Below, in pieces: positions 61,779 to 64,000 of a DNA stretch of 64,000 nt. Where the stretch lies: contig NZ_RQVT01000018.1 in NCBI RefSeq assembly GCF_004010055.1, positions 186,001 to 250,000 on the forward strand, in the 5' to 3' direction. The notes beneath the pieces were generated by a model. The model saw nothing but the letters and a program-made list of their open reading frames with translations, was not told the DNA's origin and searched no databases. Position 1 is the stretch's first letter. Every line of letters starts with the position of its first letter. Made by a program: the position numbers and the translations under genes. Origin of the DNA: Psychroflexus aestuariivivens. Lineage in GTDB: Bacteria; Bacteroidota; Bacteroidia; Flavobacteriales; Flavobacteriaceae.

Positions 61779-62860
61779 CAACTCAATATTTTGTTTACTA
61801 ATTTATTTTTGCTTTCATCGTCGCTGCCATAAAGCCATTGAAGTACATTATCCGACCAGATTTCATCTTTTTCAGTTTCAGATATGATTTTCTCGTTTAA
61901 AGCTAAATCCAAAATTTTTCCTGGATATGAAGATTGCGGAGCACTTTCCATTTCACCTAAAGGATAAGGGTCATCTAGTCCGGCTAAAATTTGAGAACTT
62001 TTCTGGTTCTCAAGTAAGAGTTTCAATGACCTTGTGTCGTGTACAAGTGTATCAAAAAAGATGTTTTTGTGTCCAACTGATTTTCGAGGGTGTGTTTTGC
62101 CTTCAAATAAATCTGGTCTTCCATCGAATCCCTGTATTCTTCTTCCTAAATTAATTTGTGCCAACTGACCGCCATGAGCAAAGCAAACACGCATATTTGG
62201 ATATTTATCTGGATAACCGTTCAATGTTAAAAAATGATAAGCATCTGCACATTGCGCCAACATCCATATCAGATGAAATCGCCAAGCTGTGTTTTCTAAT
62301 TTAATGAACTTTTCGCCATCATAAGGATGGATTTCTACAGCTAAATTGAATTCGCTTGCCATTTCAAATATTGGCTCATTTTCTTCATCAAAAATACAAC
62401 GCCAAGTCCCAATACTGTCCATATAATGCGTTGGTAAGCATAATAATTTCAAGTCGAGTTCTTTCACGCAACGTTCTATTTCCCAAAGCGCACTTCTTAC
62501 AAAAGCTGGATGAACAACAAATCCGCAGGAGAATTTTTTAGGATGGTTATGCTGTACTTTCGCATTGAAATCATTTTGAAAACGCAAAGCTTTTTTCATT
62601 TCTTCTACGCGCAAACCATTGCCATATAATTGAGATAAATTAAGCACTACAGCATGGTCAATATTATATCGCTCCATCCATTCTAGTTTTTCATTCAAGA
62701 AAAAACTAGAATCTGTTACTGGGCGTTTCCAGTTTTTTTGGAGCATAAATTTCTTATCCTCATCAATCCAAAAAATTTCCTTTTCCCTCATGAAATCAGG
62801 AATTTCCTCAGGGTATGGCAATAAATGAGAATGTCCGTTAATTCTGAGTTTTCTCTTCAT
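61778..62860 (-). CDS. Aminocarboxymuconate-semialdehyde decarboxylase-like amidohydrolase
   Basis: A 360-residue metal-dependent decarboxylase of the amidohydrolase_2 family. The metal site begins with His10-x-His12 (INGHSHLLP), followed by FAHGGQLAQ and the Asp block GLDDPYPLGE. Sequence and neighbours (SDR, aldehyde dehydrogenase) point to ACMSD, which converts 2-amino-3-carboxymuconate semialdehyde to 2-aminomuconate semialdehyde in tryptophan breakdown. It starts at an ATG, 50 nt after the SDR stop. Confidence 0.88.
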   Translation of the reverse strand: MKRKLRINGHSHLLPYPEEIPDFMREKEIFWIDEDKKFMLQKNWKRPVTDSSFFLNEKLEWMERYNIDHAVVLNLSQLYGNGLRVEEMKKALRFQNDFNAKVQHNHPKKFSCGFVVHPAFVRSALWEIERCVKELDLKLLCLPTHYMDSIGTWRCIFDEENEPIFEMASEFNLAVEIHPYDGEKFIKLENTAWRFHLIWMLAQCADAYHFLTLNGYPDKYPNMRVCFAHGGQLAQINLGRRIQGFDGRPDLFEGKTHPRKSVGHKNIFFDTLVHDTRSLKLLLENQKSSQILAGLDDPYPLGEMESAPQSSYPGKILDLALNEKIISETEKDEIWSDNVLQWLYGSDDESKNKLVNKILS

Positions 62861-62910
62861 AATTTTAGAATTTTGGAATCTTTTGTTGAGATTTTTTTAG
62901 TTTGAAATCA

Positions 62911-63696
62911 CTATAAACTTTTGGTACGTCCACCATCGATAGGCAAACTTACACCGTTGATATAGCTAGCAGCTTCACCAGCCAAAAATGCAATAGCATT
63001 GGCTAATTCTTCTGGTTGACCGAAACGTTTTGCGGGCACGCTGTTTTTCATAGCTTCAGCTACTTCACTTTCAGACTTATTTTGTTTTTTTGATTTGTTG
63101 GCAATAATTTGATCTAAACGACCAGTAGCCGTGAATCCTGGTAAGATATTATTTACTGTAATTCCAAATTCACCTAATTCGTTTGCCATAGTTTTGCTCC
63201 AGCTAGCAACGGCACCGCGGACAGTATTACTTACACCAAGTCCATCAATCGGTTGTTTCACTGAAGTTGAAATTACATTGATGATTCGACCGTATTTGGC
63301 TTTTTTCATTCCAGGAACCAAAGCTTGAACCAAAATTTGATTGCAAATAACATGTTGTGAAAACGCATTAGTAAACTCATTGGTTTCAGCTTCATAAATT
63401 GGTCCACCTTTAGGACCGCCAGTATTGTTCAGTAGAATATGATAATCTTTTTGCTTTGTTGCAGTTTCAACTTTAACTTTTAGATTTTCAGGAGCATTAA
63501 AATCGGCAACAATATAATCATGTGTTTGACCTGCCACTTTAGATAATTTTTTCAGTGTAGATTTTAATTTTTCTTCATCTCTAGCCACCAAAGTTATGTT
63601 AGCACCCAAATCTGCCATCAATAGAGCAGTGGCTTGTCCGATTCCTGCAGTACTGCCACAAATCAAGGCGTTTTTATTTTTTAAATTGATATTCAT
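62911..63696 (-). CDS. SDR-family protein lacking the YxxxK motif (kynurenine operon)
   Basis: A 261-residue SDR-fold protein with nucleotide loop GSTAGIGQATA (about residues 14-24) and NNTGG. The active-site segment reads GLGVSNTVRGAVASW: relative to YxxxK the tyrosine is Ser and the lysine is Arg, while the serine before it (ISTSV) is kept. The substrate-side block LPGFTATGRLD is present. It probably binds a nucleotide but should not work as a normal dehydrogenase. It is 12 nt downstream of the aldehyde dehydrogenase gene. Confidence 0.85.
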   Translation of the reverse strand: MNINLKNKNALICGSTAGIGQATALLMADLGANITLVARDEEKLKSTLKKLSKVAGQTHDYIVADFNAPENLKVKVETATKQKDYHILLNNTGGPKGGPIYEAETNEFTNAFSQHVICNQILVQALVPGMKKAKYGRIINVISTSVKQPIDGLGVSNTVRGAVASWSKTMANELGEFGITVNNILPGFTATGRLDQIIANKSKKQNKSESEVAEAMKNSVPAKRFGQPEELANAIAFLAGEAASYINGVSLPIDGGRTKSL

Positions 63697-63708
63697 AAAT
63701 TAAAATTT

Positions 63709-64000
63709 TTATTCGTAAGTAATACAAATGTTTTTAGGTTCCGTAAAAAATCGCAAAGCTTCTAAACCGCCTTCTCGACCAACGCCACTTTGTTTGGTGC
63801 CGCCAAAAGGGGTTCGCAAATCTCGATTCAGCCAAGTATTGACCCAAACAATACCACATTCAAGTTTTTTGGACATTCGCATCACGCGATTCATATCGGA
63901 AGTCCATAATGTAGAAGACAAACCGTATTTGGTGTCATTTGCCATGTTCAATGCTTCTGTTTCTGTTTCAAATGGCATGATGCTGACGATTGGTCCGAAA
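63709..64000 (-). CDS. Aldehyde dehydrogenase, partial (likely 2-aminomuconate semialdehyde dehydrogenase)
   Basis: The C-terminal 96 residues of an NAD-dependent aldehyde dehydrogenase; the frame stays open to the window edge (FGPIVSI before MPFETETEALNMAND). Family blocks: FGPIV, TKYGLSSTLWTSD, CGIVWVNTW, PFGGTKQSGVGREGG and LRFFTEPKNICI. With the ACMSD-like gene in the same operon it is probably the 2-aminomuconate semialdehyde dehydrogenase. The catalytic Cys and Glu lie outside the window. Confidence 0.9.
   Translation of the reverse strand, partial: FGPIVSIMPFETETEALNMANDTKYGLSSTLWTSDMNRVMRMSKKLECGIVWVNTWLNRDLRTPFGGTKQSGVGREGGLEALRFFTEPKNICITYE

Noticed and set aside
1-64000. CRISPR arrays, insertion sequences, prophage, integrase or defence islands
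   Set aside because: No regularly spaced repeats, transposase or integrase motifs, restriction or toxin-antitoxin genes were seen; composition and codon use look uniform by eye.
1-64000. tRNA or rRNA genes and known riboswitches
   Set aside because: No cloverleaf with T-arm GTTCRA context, no rRNA-like conserved blocks and no recognised riboswitch core was found in any intergenic gap.

Overview
The window is chromosomal DNA from a low-GC member of the Bacteroidota, almost certainly family Flavobacteriaceae. The evidence is the gliding-motility ATPase GldA, a TonB receptor paired with a DUF4249 lipoprotein, Bacteroidota-type families (DUF3127, DUF3822, DUF5522, a DUF6095-like protein), a fused CcoN-CcoO oxidase subunit, no Shine-Dalgarno leaders, and promoters of the Bacteroidota type (TTTG, 17-23 nt, TAnnTTTG). 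The genus cannot be fixed from sequence alone. I see about 70 protein genes, no tRNA or rRNA, no CRISPR array, no insertion sequence, no phage or plasmid genes and no clear pseudogene. No stretch longer than 300 bases lacks a gene.

Layout. 1-7.1 kb: partial methyltransferase, Gfo/Idh/MocA oxidoreductase, alanine dehydrogenase, gldA, small membrane proteins and a TlpA-type thioredoxin lipoprotein. 7.2-16.6 kb: a housekeeping run of DAHP synthase/chorismate mutase, rsgA, dtd, two DUF3857 transglutaminase-like proteins, a MazG-type pyrophosphohydrolase, aroA and queA. 16.8-23.8 kb: esterase, alcohol dehydrogenase, D-Ala-D-Ala dipeptidase, two CD225 proteins with a DUF2752 protein, hemL, glucosaminidase and a D-cysteine desulfhydrase-like enzyme. 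23.9-35.4 kb: DUF5522/hutU, a lipoprotein, cupin, aat, a fatty-acid transporter, flavin reductase, rsmD, a RecD-like helicase and kdsB. 35.4-39.5 kb: two photolyase-family proteins, an SDR and an SRPBCC protein, resembling the light-response clusters of other bacteria. 40.8-51.0 kb: a complete cbb3 oxidase locus (ccoI, ccoS, ccoNO, ccoQ, ccoP, ccoG, ccoH, a SafE-like protein) followed by a CoA-transferase and a truncated haemoglobin. 51.1-56.6 kb: lipoproteins, thioredoxin, universal stress protein, hemN and a sterol-desaturase-like protein. 56.7-60.9 kb: TonB receptor, DUF4249, murQ and a small membrane protein in one operon. 61.1 kb to the end: the distal part of a kynurenine (tryptophan) catabolic operon.

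How they work together. The strongest unexplained signal is regulatory. The promoters of ccoI, ccoS and hemN each carry a TGA-N6-TCA dyad of Crp/Fnr type centred exactly 29.5 nt upstream of the first base of the -7 element (about -40 from the predicted start). Nine other promoters in the window that I checked lack it. This suggests one oxygen- or redox-responsive activator for high-affinity respiration and oxygen-independent haem synthesis. A second pattern is that several promoters put the -7 element only 3-5 nt before the ATG, which predicts leaderless or nearly leaderless mRNAs. Two SDR proteins lack the catalytic tyrosine, one DUF3857 protein has lost its catalytic Cys and His, and one photolyase homologue lacks conserved tryptophans, so four proteins here probably do not perform the textbook reaction of their family. 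I found no candidate defence system or wholly new multi-gene system. Most of the window is ordinary core genome.
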